A DNA stretch of 23,413 nt from Clostridiales bacterium (GCA_012511425.1 JAAZGC010000022.1:1-23413); one strand, 5' to 3'. Counted from the first letter of the stretch, positions 14,001 to 22,148 are shown. Program-made: numbers and translations. Notes: generated by a model from the letters alone, not told the origin.

Positions 14001-15080
14001 ATGGCAAAAACAAGAATAGGAATTATAGGATGCGGCGGAATTGCGAACGGCAAGCATATGCCCTCTCTTGCTAAGGTACCGGAAGCTGAAATGGTAGCTT
14101 TCTGCGACCTTATCGAAGAAAAGGCAACCAAAGCCGCAAAGCAGTACGGTGCACCGAAAGCAAAGGTATACACCGATTATCGTGAGCTTCTTGAAGATAA
14201 GACCATTGATGTTGTTCACGTTCTGACTCCCAACCGCTCACACAGCGTTATCACCTGTGACGCTCTCGCCGCGGGAAAGCATGTCATGTGCGAAAAACCG
14301 ATGGCTATCAACAGCGAAGAAGGCAAAAAGATGGTAGATGCCGCGAAAAAATACGGCAAAAAGCTTACCATCGGATATCAAAACCGTCAGCGTCCCGATT
14401 CACTTTATCTTAAGAAGGAAGCTATTGACGGCACTTTCGGCGACATCTATTATGCCCGCGCTATCGCTATCCGCCGCCGCGCAGTGCCGACCTGGGGCGT
14501 TTTCCTCAACGAATACGAACAGGGCGGCGGTCCGCTCATCGATATCGGTACCCATGCTCTCGACCTTACTCTCTGGATCATGGACAACTATAAGCCGAAG
14601 TATTGCGTAGGAACGACCTATCACAAGCTGAACAACGACAAAGATCAGGCTAACGCATGGGGCAGCTGGGATCCCGCCAAGTTCACGGTAGAGGATTCCG
14701 CATTCGGTTTCGTCGTTATGGAAAACGGCGCCACCATCAATCTTGAAGCCAGCTGGGCGCTCAACACCCTTGATGTCCGTGAAGCGGTTACTCAGGTAAG
14801 CGGAACACTCGGAGGCGGCGATATGGTAGACGGCGTTCGTATAAACGGCGTTCGCAACGGACGTCAGTATGTGCTTAAACCCGACCTTCATGCCGGCGGA
14901 GCCGCATTCTACGAAGGAGACGGAGATGAAGAACCCTCTGTCCGCGAAGCCAAGCTCTGGATCAAAGCAGTTCGCGAAGACAAGGATCCTTTCGTTCTTC
15001 CCGAGCAGGCATTCTGCGTAACCCGCATCCTTGAAGGTATCTACACATCAGCCAAGACCGGCGATATCTACAGATTCTGA
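14001..15080 (+). CDS. Gfo/Idh/MocA oxidoreductase (first of four)
   Basis: A 359-residue NAD(P)-dependent dehydrogenase for a sugar, inositol or sugar acid. The Rossmann fold starts at once with IGIIGCGGIANGKH (6-19). The catalytic lysine is in CEKP (K99), and the Asp/His pair of the family lies in GGGPLIDIGTHALD (D181, H185). The C-terminal alpha/beta domain includes GGGDMVDGVRINGV, an insertion-like stretch. No signal peptide is present, so it is cytosolic. The ATG at 14001 is chosen over an in-frame ATG at 13947 because GGAGG lies eight bases before it, and the earlier start would put the -10 inside the coding region. It heads the block of catabolic genes. The substrate cannot be told from the sequence. 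Confidence 0.93.
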   Translation: MAKTRIGIIGCGGIANGKHMPSLAKVPEAEMVAFCDLIEEKATKAAKQYGAPKAKVYTDYRELLEDKTIDVVHVLTPNRSHSVITCDALAAGKHVMCEKPMAINSEEGKKMVDAAKKYGKKLTIGYQNRQRPDSLYLKKEAIDGTFGDIYYARAIAIRRRAVPTWGVFLNEYEQGGGPLIDIGTHALDLTLWIMDNYKPKYCVGTTYHKLNNDKDQANAWGSWDPAKFTVEDSAFGFVVMENGATINLEASWALNTLDVREAVTQVSGTLGGGDMVDGVRINGVRNGRQYVLKPDLHAGGAAFYEGDGDEEPSVREAKLWIKAVREDKDPFVLPEQAFCVTRILEGIYTSAKTGDIYRF

Positions 15081-15089
15081 TCGCTTTTA

Positions 15090-15128
15090 CTGTTCCGCCC
15101 CTGCCGTTTTCCGACAGGGGCGGAACAG
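15090..15128 (+). terminator. Long perfect hairpin after the first oxidoreductase
   Basis: A perfect 14-bp GC-rich stem, CTGTTCCGCCCCTG (15090-15103) and CAGGGGCGGAACAG (15115-15128), with an 11-nt loop, ten bases after the stop codon. The T-rich part (CTTTTATTTTC) starts about ten bases after the stem rather than directly. It could be a partial terminator or an mRNA-stabilising hairpin that sets a different transcript level for the downstream lipoprotein gene, which has no clear promoter of its own. Confidence 0.7.
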
Positions 15129-15166
15129 GGATTGGGACTTTTATTTTCTCATGTGGGTGATATGTC

Positions 15167-16642
15167 ATGAAAAAGAGATTGATCTGCTTCGTTATTTCGG
15201 TTCTGCTCGCTTCATCGGCTGCTGCCTGTGGAAATAACTCTGCTCAGTCGAATGAAACTTCGCCGGATACCGTCGAAACAACTACCGAGATCAGCAATGT
15301 CGAAGTGACGGAAACCACTTTTGCTTCCGCCGATGTTCCGATAAACGATTATGCCGGTGCGAAATTCGTAATACTTACAACCGGAAACGGCGGTCAAAGC
15401 ATTAAGTATTACATGAACTCGGATGCCGAATCCGAAAACGGCGACAACATAAACGATGCTATTTACAAGAGAAACCTGACTGTTGAGGAAAGATTCAATG
15501 TCGATATTTCTCAGTATGATTCGGGAAATGTTGTATCCGATGCAAAGAAATCCATCTCTGCCGGGGACGACGCTTATCAGCTGATCATTCATAACTATAC
15601 CAGTCTCTATTCCCTTGCAACAGGTGGGTTTCTTACCAATTTGCTTGATCTCGGGTATCTCGATCTTGAGGCAGAGTGGTGGGATATCAACATGAAGAAC
15701 GAGCTTACAATATCCGATAGGCTTTACTTCGACACCGGAGATATTCATCTTTACGATGACATGAGGGTTTCCTGTGCCTATTTCAATAAAGGTCTCTGGG
15801 AGAAATACGGTCTCGAAGATCCCTATTCTCTTGTGAACGAAGGCAAATGGACCATTGAAAAGATGAAGCATCTCGGGTCAAACGTGACTTCGGATATTGA
15901 CGGCAACGGCATACTCGACCAGTTTGACCTTTGGGGAATAGTTTCCGAATACGCCGGCGTAACCGACTTCTACCTCGGAACCGGTGAACGTTTTATCAGC
16001 AACAATAACGGCAGCCTGAACATCGAAATAGGTTCCGAAAAATCTTTAACTGTTGCGTCGAAGATTCTTGATTTCATGCGTGACGGTGAAAATGTTTTCA
16101 TGGCGGATATTATCAAGTCCGATGATATCTGGAAATACGCTTCGACCATGTTTCAGGAAGACCGGGTTCTGATCCGAACCTCCTGCTTTGAAAATATTCC
16201 TCGTGACTATCGTGCGATGGATACCGACTTCGGAGTGCTTCCTATCCCAAAATATGACGAAAGTCAGGAGAAGCATTATACTCTTGCAAGAACCGACGGT
16301 TACGGTGTTGCGATCCCGGTTTCGGTATCCGATCCCGATTTCGCCGCGATTATTACCGAATCGCTCGCCTGCGAATCTTTGAATCTGCTTCGACCCGCTT
16401 TCTACGAAGTTTCGCTGCAGGGCAAAGTGCTGCGCGACAATGAATCGGAAGGAATGCTCGATATTATCTTTGCAAACAAAGCTTATGATATCGGTTATCT
16501 TTATTCTGTCGGAGGACTTGCGGACGCGATACGGAATCAGGTTACCAAAAAAACAGCGGATGTTTCATCGGCTGTTGCAAAAGTCATGCCAAAAGCCGAA
16601 AAAGAGCTGCAGAAGCTCATTGACACCTATAATTCATTGTAA
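15167..16642 (+). CDS. Extracellular solute-binding lipoprotein (sugar ABC type)
   Basis: A 491-residue binding protein anchored outside the membrane. The signal peptide runs MKKRLICFVISVLLASSAAA to the lipid-attachment C21 (lipobox AAAC, with Ala rather than Leu at -3). A Ser/Thr/Glu-rich linker covers about 22-58. The body resembles large family 1 extracellular solute-binding proteins, with NDAIYKRNLTVEERFNV (96-112), the CAYFNKGLWEKYGLEDPY block (203-220) and KWTIEKM (227-233). DIDGNGILD (243-251) follows the Ca2+-loop pattern and is common in this type. No ABC permease or ATPase for sugar uptake follows, so it must share a transporter encoded elsewhere, or act as a sensor. The ATG follows GGTGA. 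Confidence 0.9.
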   Translation: MKKRLICFVISVLLASSAAACGNNSAQSNETSPDTVETTTEISNVEVTETTFASADVPINDYAGAKFVILTTGNGGQSIKYYMNSDAESENGDNINDAIYKRNLTVEERFNVDISQYDSGNVVSDAKKSISAGDDAYQLIIHNYTSLYSLATGGFLTNLLDLGYLDLEAEWWDINMKNELTISDRLYFDTGDIHLYDDMRVSCAYFNKGLWEKYGLEDPYSLVNEGKWTIEKMKHLGSNVTSDIDGNGILDQFDLWGIVSEYAGVTDFYLGTGERFISNNNGSLNIEIGSEKSLTVASKILDFMRDGENVFMADIIKSDDIWKYASTMFQEDRVLIRTSCFENIPRDYRAMDTDFGVLPIPKYDESQEKHYTLARTDGYGVAIPVSVSDPDFAAIITESLACESLNLLRPAFYEVSLQGKVLRDNESEGMLDIIFANKAYDIGYLYSVGGLADAIRNQVTKKTADVSSAVAKVMPKAEKELQKLIDTYNSL

Positions 16643-16687
16643 TATTTAACGTTTCGATATTTTAGATATTTTAACGGAGGAAACCAT

Positions 16688-17659
16688 ATGAAACTTTGTG
16701 TACTTGCGAATCTTTACGGCAAACTGACCCTTGACGAGACTCTTGCGAAACTCGCGTCTCTCGGAGTCGAAGCCGTTGAACTCGGAGCCGGAGGATATCC
16801 GGGCAAGAACCAGTGCAACCCGGAGCTGCTGCTTTCAGACAGCAAGGCTTTTGACACTTTTATGGGCACCTTCAAAAAATATGGCATCGAGCCGGCTGCC
16901 CTGGCCTGCCACGGAAATGCCGTGCATCCGAATAAAGAGATCGCAAAAGGTTTTGACGCCGATTTCCGCAATGCGGTTCTGCTCGCGGAAAAAATCGGTA
17001 TTGACACCGTGATCGGCTTCTCCGGCTGTCCCGGCGACAGCCCGACGGGTATTTATCCCAACTGGGTCACCTGCCCCTGGCCGGATGACTTCCTCGCCGT
17101 TCTGAAATATCAGTGGGATGAAGTTCTTGTTCCTTATTGGAAAGAAATGTCCGCATTCTGCAAAAATCACGGCGTCCGCGTAGCTTTTGAAATGCATCCG
17201 GGCTTCTGCGTGTACAATCCCGAAACCCTGCTTAAGCTCCGCGAGCTTGCCGGCAATAACCTCGGTGCCAACCTTGACCCGTCTCATCTTCTCTGGCAGG
17301 GCATGGATCTTACCGCTGTTATTCGCTGCCTCGGCAAAAATGATGCTTTGTATCATTTCCATGCCAAGGATACCAAGATAGATCCGATCAATACCGGTCT
17401 CAACGGTGTCCTCGACACAAAACACTACGGCGATGAAATCAACCGCAGCTGGGTATTCCGCGCGCTCGGATACGGCAATGATCTTAAGTTCTGGCGTGAC
17501 ATAGTATCCAATCTCCGCCTTGTAGGATACGACGGAGTCCTTTCAATTGAGCACGAAGACAGCCTGATGAGCGTTGACGAAGGTCTTGCAAAAGCTGTAG
17601 GTGTTCTTAAGGAAGCTATTATGAGCGATCCTAAGCCGTCAACAATGAGCTGGGCTTAA
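16688..17659 (+). CDS. Sugar phosphate isomerase/epimerase-like TIM-barrel enzyme
   Basis: A 323-residue protein of the xylose-isomerase-like TIM-barrel superfamily (AP endonuclease 2 type). Likely metal ligands are kept at the ends of successive strands: E168 in VAFEMHPG, D197 and H200 in NLDPSHLLW, H225 in YHFHAKDT, and E288 in LSIEHED. The N terminus is MKLCVLANLYGKLTLDET, with the usual LGVEAVELGAGG helix-strand. Members isomerise or epimerise sugars and keto-inositols, and some relatives cleave C-glycosides by elimination after a partner Gfo/Idh/MocA oxidation. No signal peptide is seen. GGAGG lies well placed before the ATG, 45 nt after the lipoprotein gene. Its setting among oxidoreductases suggests it takes a keto-sugar intermediate. 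Confidence 0.9.
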   Translation: MKLCVLANLYGKLTLDETLAKLASLGVEAVELGAGGYPGKNQCNPELLLSDSKAFDTFMGTFKKYGIEPAALACHGNAVHPNKEIAKGFDADFRNAVLLAEKIGIDTVIGFSGCPGDSPTGIYPNWVTCPWPDDFLAVLKYQWDEVLVPYWKEMSAFCKNHGVRVAFEMHPGFCVYNPETLLKLRELAGNNLGANLDPSHLLWQGMDLTAVIRCLGKNDALYHFHAKDTKIDPINTGLNGVLDTKHYGDEINRSWVFRALGYGNDLKFWRDIVSNLRLVGYDGVLSIEHEDSLMSVDEGLAKAVGVLKEAIMSDPKPSTMSWA

Positions 17660-17665
17660 GAATAC

Positions 17666-17715
17666 GACGCTTTGACACTCAGCTATATGTTTATTTATCA
17701 AATATGAAAGGCGTC
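17666..17715 (+). repeat. Inverted repeat in the isomerase-oxidoreductase gap
   Basis: GACGC (17666-17670) plus TTT pairs with AAA and GCGTC (17711-17715), with one bulged base and a long AT-rich loop. Inside the loop, TTTGA (17671-17675) and TCAAA (17699-17703) give an alternative pairing. TTGACA also occurs at 17672-17677, but no good -10 stands at the right distance. The downstream gene has a weak ribosome site, so this could be a control region; the evidence is thin. Confidence 0.3.
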
Positions 17716-17752
17716 TCGGTTTCGGGACGGAAATAATACCGGGTTATTTATA

Positions 17753-18802
17753 ATGAAAAAAAATCTTGTTGTGATCGGTTACGGCGGCATGGGAGGCTGG
17801 CACGCCGAGCATGCCCTTAAGAGTGATGTAGTTAATCTCCTCGGAGTCTGGGATATAAAGAAAGAACGCCTTGACCTGGCCGAATCACGTGGAATATACG
17901 CATACAGTTCTCTTAACGAGGTTCTGAATGATGACCGTGTCGACCTCTGTGTTATAGCTATTCCCAACGACCAGCATGTTACAGTTGTAAAAGAAGTTCT
18001 CCGAGGCGGAAAACATGCAATTTGTGAAAAACCGGTTTCGATGAACATGGAAGAGCTTGATGACATGATCAAGACCGCAAACGAAACCGGAAAGCTTTTC
18101 ACCGTTCACCAGAACCGCCGCTGGGACGTTGACTTTCTTGCGATGAAGCAGATCGTCAATTCCGGCGAAATCGGCGACATGATGAACATAGAGTCCCGTA
18201 TCCACGGTTCCCGCGGAATCCCTTCTGACTGGCGCGGTCAGAAGCCATACGGCGGCGGAATGCTTTTCGACTGGGGCGTGCATCTGATCGATCAGATCCT
18301 GCAGCTTCTTCCGAACAATAAAGTAACTTCACTTAACTGCCGCTTTGACAACCTCACCAATACCGAGGTTGACGACGGATTCAAGTTGAGTCTGTATTTC
18401 GACAACGGCGTTTCCGCTTATATCGAAGTCGGCACCTATAATTTCATTGCGATGCCGCGCTTCTATCTGCGCTGCCGCAAAGGCACCGCAATGATCCGCG
18501 ACTGGCGCGAGGAAACTCAGGTCGTTAAGTGCAAAGCATGGCACGAAAGCGATGTTGTACCGGTAAAAACCGCGGCAGGACTTACCAAGACCATGGCTCC
18601 GCGCGATTCCGTAACAACCGATACTTACTCTGTCGCGCGTCCGAATTCGGATGTTCATGATTTCTACCGCAACTTCTGCAAGGCTATCGACGGACTTGAG
18701 CCGATGCTTGTTACCCACGAAGAAATCAGACGTTCAATGGCTGTCATGATGGCCGGTTTTGAAAGCAACGATAAAAACCAGATTATCAGCGTCAATATCT
18801 GA
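17753..18802 (+). CDS. Gfo/Idh/MocA oxidoreductase (second)
   Basis: A 349-residue cytosolic dehydrogenase. The dinucleotide fold is VVIGYGGMGGWHAEH (6-20), catalytic K93 is in CEKP, and the Asp/His pair lies in YGGGMLFDWGVHLIDQ (D173, H177). It is closely similar to the next oxidoreductase, with which it shares FTVHxNRRWDxDF, IESRIHG and WRxQ motifs; the first and fourth oxidoreductases lack these. It therefore belongs to a separate subfamily, in which NRRW and SRIHG probably line the substrate pocket. It starts 93 nt after the isomerase gene. The ribosome site is poor (only GGG near 17741), unlike the strong ones of its neighbours. Confidence 0.92.
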   Translation: MKKNLVVIGYGGMGGWHAEHALKSDVVNLLGVWDIKKERLDLAESRGIYAYSSLNEVLNDDRVDLCVIAIPNDQHVTVVKEVLRGGKHAICEKPVSMNMEELDDMIKTANETGKLFTVHQNRRWDVDFLAMKQIVNSGEIGDMMNIESRIHGSRGIPSDWRGQKPYGGGMLFDWGVHLIDQILQLLPNNKVTSLNCRFDNLTNTEVDDGFKLSLYFDNGVSAYIEVGTYNFIAMPRFYLRCRKGTAMIRDWREETQVVKCKAWHESDVVPVKTAAGLTKTMAPRDSVTTDTYSVARPNSDVHDFYRNFCKAIDGLEPMLVTHEEIRRSMAVMMAGFESNDKNQIISVNI

Positions 18803-18815
18803 AAATCATAAAATC

Positions 18816-18855
18816 GGGAAGAGACCATCCTGTTTTTCGCCATGGTTCTCTTCCC
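18816..18855 (+). terminator. Hairpin between the second and third oxidoreductases
   Basis: A stem of 13 bp with one bulged T, GGGAAGAGACCAT (18816-18828) and ATGGTTCTCTTCCC (18842-18855), in a 94-nt gap. The sequence after it (TGTCTCTTGCC) is only mildly T-rich, so it is either a leaky terminator or a processing or stabilising hairpin. It is the second such structure in this block, after the one at 15090-15128. Confidence 0.55.
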
Positions 18856-18896
18856 TGTCTCTTGCCTATATTTAAACTAAAAAAGAGGAATTGATT

Positions 18897-19988
18897 ATGC
18901 ATAAGCTTGGTATTTTAGGCTTCGGAGGAATGGCATCGGGATATCATTATCAGAATTCAAAGCGTGATGATGTAGACATTAAAACCACAGCGGCTTACGA
19001 TATAAACCCCGACAGGCTTGCAGCCGCACGCAAGGAAAAAATTCCGGCTTTTTCGGATCTTAATGAATTTCTGAAACAGGATTTCGATCTGTGCCTTGTT
19101 GCGACAACCAACAACTTCCACTGCGAAATGGCTTGCGCCGCAATGAATGCCGGCAAAAACGTTATGGTTGAAAAACCGGCTGCGATGTCAAGCGCCGAAG
19201 TCGAAACCATGATTAACACCGCGAAGAAGAACAATGTTCTATTCACGGTTCATCATAACCGCCGCTGGGACCGCGACTTTATGATAGTCAAAAAAGCCAT
19301 TGATGACGGCGTCTTAAAAGAGCCGTATATGATAGAGTCACGCATTCACGGCGACGGCGGTTCAATGGCCGGTTGGCGCAGCCAGCCGGATCACGGCGGC
19401 GGAATGTTTCTTGACTGGGGAATCCATGCGATGGACCAGATGCTGTATCTTATACAGGAGCCGGTTAAAAATGTTACCGCGGTGATAAAAAACATAACAA
19501 CCGAGCTTGTAGATGACTATGCGAAGGTCATATTGAACTTCGAATCGGGACTTTCGGCTCAGGTTGAAGTTGCCACGTTTATTCAGCAGTCGCTGCCGCG
19601 CTGGTCGGTATTCTGCAGCGATGCCAACCTTAAAGTTGATCAGATCAGCTCGCAATACGGCACACTTTTGAAGATCAAGGACGCTGAATACAAGCCGTAT
19701 GATTTCCTTGCTTATACCAAAAAAGGTGTTGAAACCAGAACAGAAAAGCGTTTGGTATTCAAAAAAGAAGAGGAACAGTATCCCGATATCGAGCTGCCCC
19801 AGGACTGGGCTTTCCTTTACAAAAACCTTTTGAATGCGCTTGACGGAAAAGAAGAGCTGATAGTCAAACCGGAACAGGTGCTTCGGTGCTTCAAAGTTAT
19901 GGAAGCCGCATTTCGCTCCAGCCGTGAGGGAATTACGGTACAGTTTGACGACCATTATCTCAGCGAATACAAAAAGCTCGGCAAGTAA
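18897..19988 (+). CDS. Gfo/Idh/MocA oxidoreductase (third)
   Basis: A 363-residue cytosolic dehydrogenase and close paralogue of the gene before it. It has LGILGFGGMASGYH (4-17), VEKP with K93, and HGGGMFLDWGIHAMDQ with D173 and H177, at the same residue numbers as the second oxidoreductase. It shares NRRWDRDF (121-128) and ESRIHG (147-152). The C-terminal half diverges and adds a charged segment (about 283-295, KKEEEQYPDIE). The ATG at 18897 is chosen because GAGG lies eight bases upstream; a TTG at 18891 is in frame but too close to that site. It is the last gene of the plus-strand block and is followed by a strong terminator. Confidence 0.92.
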   Translation: MHKLGILGFGGMASGYHYQNSKRDDVDIKTTAAYDINPDRLAAARKEKIPAFSDLNEFLKQDFDLCLVATTNNFHCEMACAAMNAGKNVMVEKPAAMSSAEVETMINTAKKNNVLFTVHHNRRWDRDFMIVKKAIDDGVLKEPYMIESRIHGDGGSMAGWRSQPDHGGGMFLDWGIHAMDQMLYLIQEPVKNVTAVIKNITTELVDDYAKVILNFESGLSAQVEVATFIQQSLPRWSVFCSDANLKVDQISSQYGTLLKIKDAEYKPYDFLAYTKKGVETRTEKRLVFKKEEEQYPDIELPQDWAFLYKNLLNALDGKEELIVKPEQVLRCFKVMEAAFRSSREGITVQFDDHYLSEYKKLGK

Positions 19989-20006
19989 TCATCTGTCAAA
20001 ACACTT

Positions 20007-20042
20007 AAAAACGGAGACCGCTTTGAATCGGCCTCCGTTTTT
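20007..20042. terminator. Two-way rho-independent terminator
   Basis: AAAAACGGAG (20007-20016) pairs with CTCCGTTTTT (20033-20042), with CCG/CGG pairing in the inner part and a loop around CTTTGAAT. The plus-strand T run continues to TTTTTTATTTT. The matching A run gives a T tract on the minus strand. It serves both the third oxidoreductase (stop 19988) and the convergent fourth one (stop 20057). Confidence 0.93.
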
Positions 20043-20056
20043 TATTTTAAATGATT

Positions 20057-21139
20057 TTAGTCTTCGAAAACGATCTCTTTGTTCTGTTCTGAGGAATCAT
20101 AAATTCCCTGCATCATCTTTGCGGTGACGATTACAGTGTCGATATGCGACGGGAGTCTCTTGCCGGTCTTGACGCAGTCGACGAAATCGCTGATCTCTTT
20201 GTAGAACATATCGTGATGGGAATATTCCGGGCGATAGCTGTAAAGCTTTCCGTCCTTTGTGGTGTAAACGTCGAAATCTCCGCCGTACTGGAGGTGGATT
20301 CCGGCTTTGGTGCCGAGGAACTGAATGTATGAGTAGCTGCCGCTGCCGATATTCTGCGCCCATGCCCCGTTAAAGGTAATGGATGAGCCCTCGGTGCGGA
20401 TAAATCCGGTTACATAGTCATCAACGTCATATGTGCCGTTAAGGTCTTTCTTATCCTCAGCCCACATGCCCTCGTATACATAGTTTTTCATGTCTGCGCC
20501 GAGTTTGCAGTAGGCAGCGCCGGAAACGGTCTTGGTCTTGGGATCGCCTAAGCAATACATTGCGATATCAAGGTAATGGACGCCCCAGTCGATAAGAACA
20601 CCGCCGCCAGCGATTTCTTTGGTTGTGAAGTCGCCGCCCAGGCCCGGAATGCTCCGATGAGCACGGAAACTTACGTTGGTCTGATAGATCTCACCCAAGT
20701 CACCGGCTGCTATTATCTCACGAATCTTGTTAACGGCACCGTTGAAACGGTTTACAACGCCAATGTTAAGCGTCATGCCGGTTTCATGCTGAACCTTCTG
20801 CATATCAAGCGCTTCCTGATAGTTGCGAGCTATCGGCTTCTCGCAAAGAACATGCTTGCCGGCACGCATTGCGTCGATTGAGATAAAGCGGTGCATTTTA
20901 TTCGGGGTGCAAACAGATACGGCGTCGATCTCCGGATCGTTTATGACATCCTTATAGTCTTTGACGGCAGTTCCGACGCCCCACTTTTTAACAGCTGTCT
21001 CGGCTCTTTCGAGAATGATATCGCAAAGGTATTTAACCTTTACTTTGCCTTCCTCCTGCAGCTTCTTGTAATTCGGAATGTGAGCCGAATTAGCAATCGT
21101 ACCGCAGCCGATAACTCCGATGTTAAGAATCTTTTCCAT
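20057..21139 (-). CDS. Gfo/Idh/MocA oxidoreductase (fourth, convergent)
   Basis: A 360-residue cytosolic dehydrogenase. It has IGVIGCGTIANSAH (7-20), K101 in CEKP, and AGGGVLIDWGVHYLD with D184 and H188. Its NRFNGAVNKIREII region (130-143) and C-terminal GSYSYIQFLGTKAGI differ from the second and third oxidoreductases. Its GCGxIAN start and overall pattern resemble the first more. It faces the plus-strand block across a shared terminator, and follows the helicase-loader gene by only 34 nt with no promoter or terminator that I can see between them. GGAGG precedes the ATG. It could be read through from the replication genes or from a promoter inside them. Confidence 0.92.
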   Translation of the reverse strand: MEKILNIGVIGCGTIANSAHIPNYKKLQEEGKVKVKYLCDIILERAETAVKKWGVGTAVKDYKDVINDPEIDAVSVCTPNKMHRFISIDAMRAGKHVLCEKPIARNYQEALDMQKVQHETGMTLNIGVVNRFNGAVNKIREIIAAGDLGEIYQTNVSFRAHRSIPGLGGDFTTKEIAGGGVLIDWGVHYLDIAMYCLGDPKTKTVSGAAYCKLGADMKNYVYEGMWAEDKKDLNGTYDVDDYVTGFIRTEGSSITFNGAWAQNIGSGSYSYIQFLGTKAGIHLQYGGDFDVYTTKDGKLYSYRPEYSHHDMFYKEISDFVDCVKTGKRLPSHIDTVIVTAKMMQGIYDSSEQNKEIVFED

Positions 21140-21173
21140 ATTGTTTCCTCCGTATATTTGTTTTTTGAGATGC

Positions 21174-22148
21174 TTATTTCATCAGCTTCTGCTGGCGCAC
21201 GTCCCGACCGCGGAACATGAGCGGTCTGAACTCACCGAAAAGCCTTGATGTGATCCTGTCGGCATAGCGTTTATTAAGCTCCGACTGGTCGAGATTTGTG
21301 TTGATAATCATCGGGCGCCCGGTGTTAATTCGGGTATTCACGAGATTGTAAAGGCAGGATACGGTGAACTGGTTTGTAAGCTCGGTGCCGAGGTCATCGA
21401 GTATCAGAAGCTCGCAATCGAAATATTTGCTTGTTTTCTCACCAGGTGTTTCATTTGAAGAGCGGCTGAAGCGGTCGTATTCGAAATCGGCAAAGATATT
21501 CTGAGCTGTATCGTATATGACATTGAATGCTCTGTCGATTACTCTTCCGGCAATCGATGTTGAAAGATGAGTCTTACCGAGTCCGGTCGGACCTATAAAC
21601 AGCAGATTATCTCCGGTATTCGTATCGAAATTCTCCGCATAATTGCGGCAGACTGTAAAAATATTCTGCATATTTTCGTATATTCCGGGGTCATTGCGGT
21701 AATAATCAAGTGAGAAGGTATCAAACGACTGCGCTTTTATCAGCTTGCCGATGCCGGAGCTTTCATATTCAGCCAAAATCAGCTCTTTTTTCATGCAGTC
21801 GCATACTTTGATGCCGACAAAACCGGTGTCATCGCATTTTGAACACTCATATTTAAGTGCGGTGTAATCCGGAGGGAAGCCGTGATATCTAAGACAAGCT
21901 ATGCGGCTGTTCTGAAGCTGTTTGTTCTCCTGCCTGAGTTTTTCAAGCTCGGTTTCGATATCGCCTCCGGCGACTATAGCGCGTATTATTTTGGAGGCTG
22001 TTTCGCTTAAAGCGGCGTCAATGTCCCGAAGTTCAGGTATCTTTGAGTGAAGCTCCTGAAGCCTGTCAGCAGCCGACTGCTTTGCCTTCAGGTGTTTCTG
22101 ATCAAACTCACGGCGGATGCGTATGAAGTTTTCTTTATTGTAACCCAT
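21174..22148 (-). CDS. DnaC/DnaI-type helicase loader ATPase
   Basis: A 324-residue AAA+ protein expected to load the replicative helicase. A coiled-coil-prone N-terminal part (10-80, charged) leads to a zinc site with C102, C105, C116 and C118 (ECSKC and VCDC). The AAA+ core has Walker A GPTGLGKTH (186-194), Walker B ILDDLGTE (249-256), the sensor region IINTNLDQ (281-288) and the arginine-bearing DRITSRLFGE (297-306). It resembles IstB transposase helpers in the core, but no transposase is near, and the DnaD-domain gene ends 21 nt upstream. That pair is the usual chromosomal arrangement in many Clostridia. AAGG lies before the ATG. Confidence 0.92.
   Translation of the reverse strand: MGYNKENFIRIRREFDQKHLKAKQSAADRLQELHSKIPELRDIDAALSETASKIIRAIVAGGDIETELEKLRQENKQLQNSRIACLRYHGFPPDYTALKYECSKCDDTGFVGIKVCDCMKKELILAEYESSGIGKLIKAQSFDTFSLDYYRNDPGIYENMQNIFTVCRNYAENFDTNTGDNLLFIGPTGLGKTHLSTSIAGRVIDRAFNVIYDTAQNIFADFEYDRFSRSSNETPGEKTSKYFDCELLILDDLGTELTNQFTVSCLYNLVNTRINTGRPMIINTNLDQSELNKRYADRITSRLFGEFRPLMFRGRDVRQQKLMK

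Noticed and set aside
14400..14891. 163-codon antisense frame inside the first oxidoreductase
   Set aside because: The plus-strand protein has complete Gfo/Idh/MocA motifs across this stretch; the antisense product shows no recognisable domain.
15212..15871. 219-codon antisense frame under the binding-protein gene
   Set aside because: It covers the signal peptide and conserved body of the lipoprotein on the other strand and reads as a codon-usage shadow.
21174..22148. IstB-type transposition helper
   Set aside because: The AAA+ core is similar, but there is no IstA transposase or terminal repeat, and the N-terminal zinc site and DnaD neighbour fit a chromosomal helicase loader.
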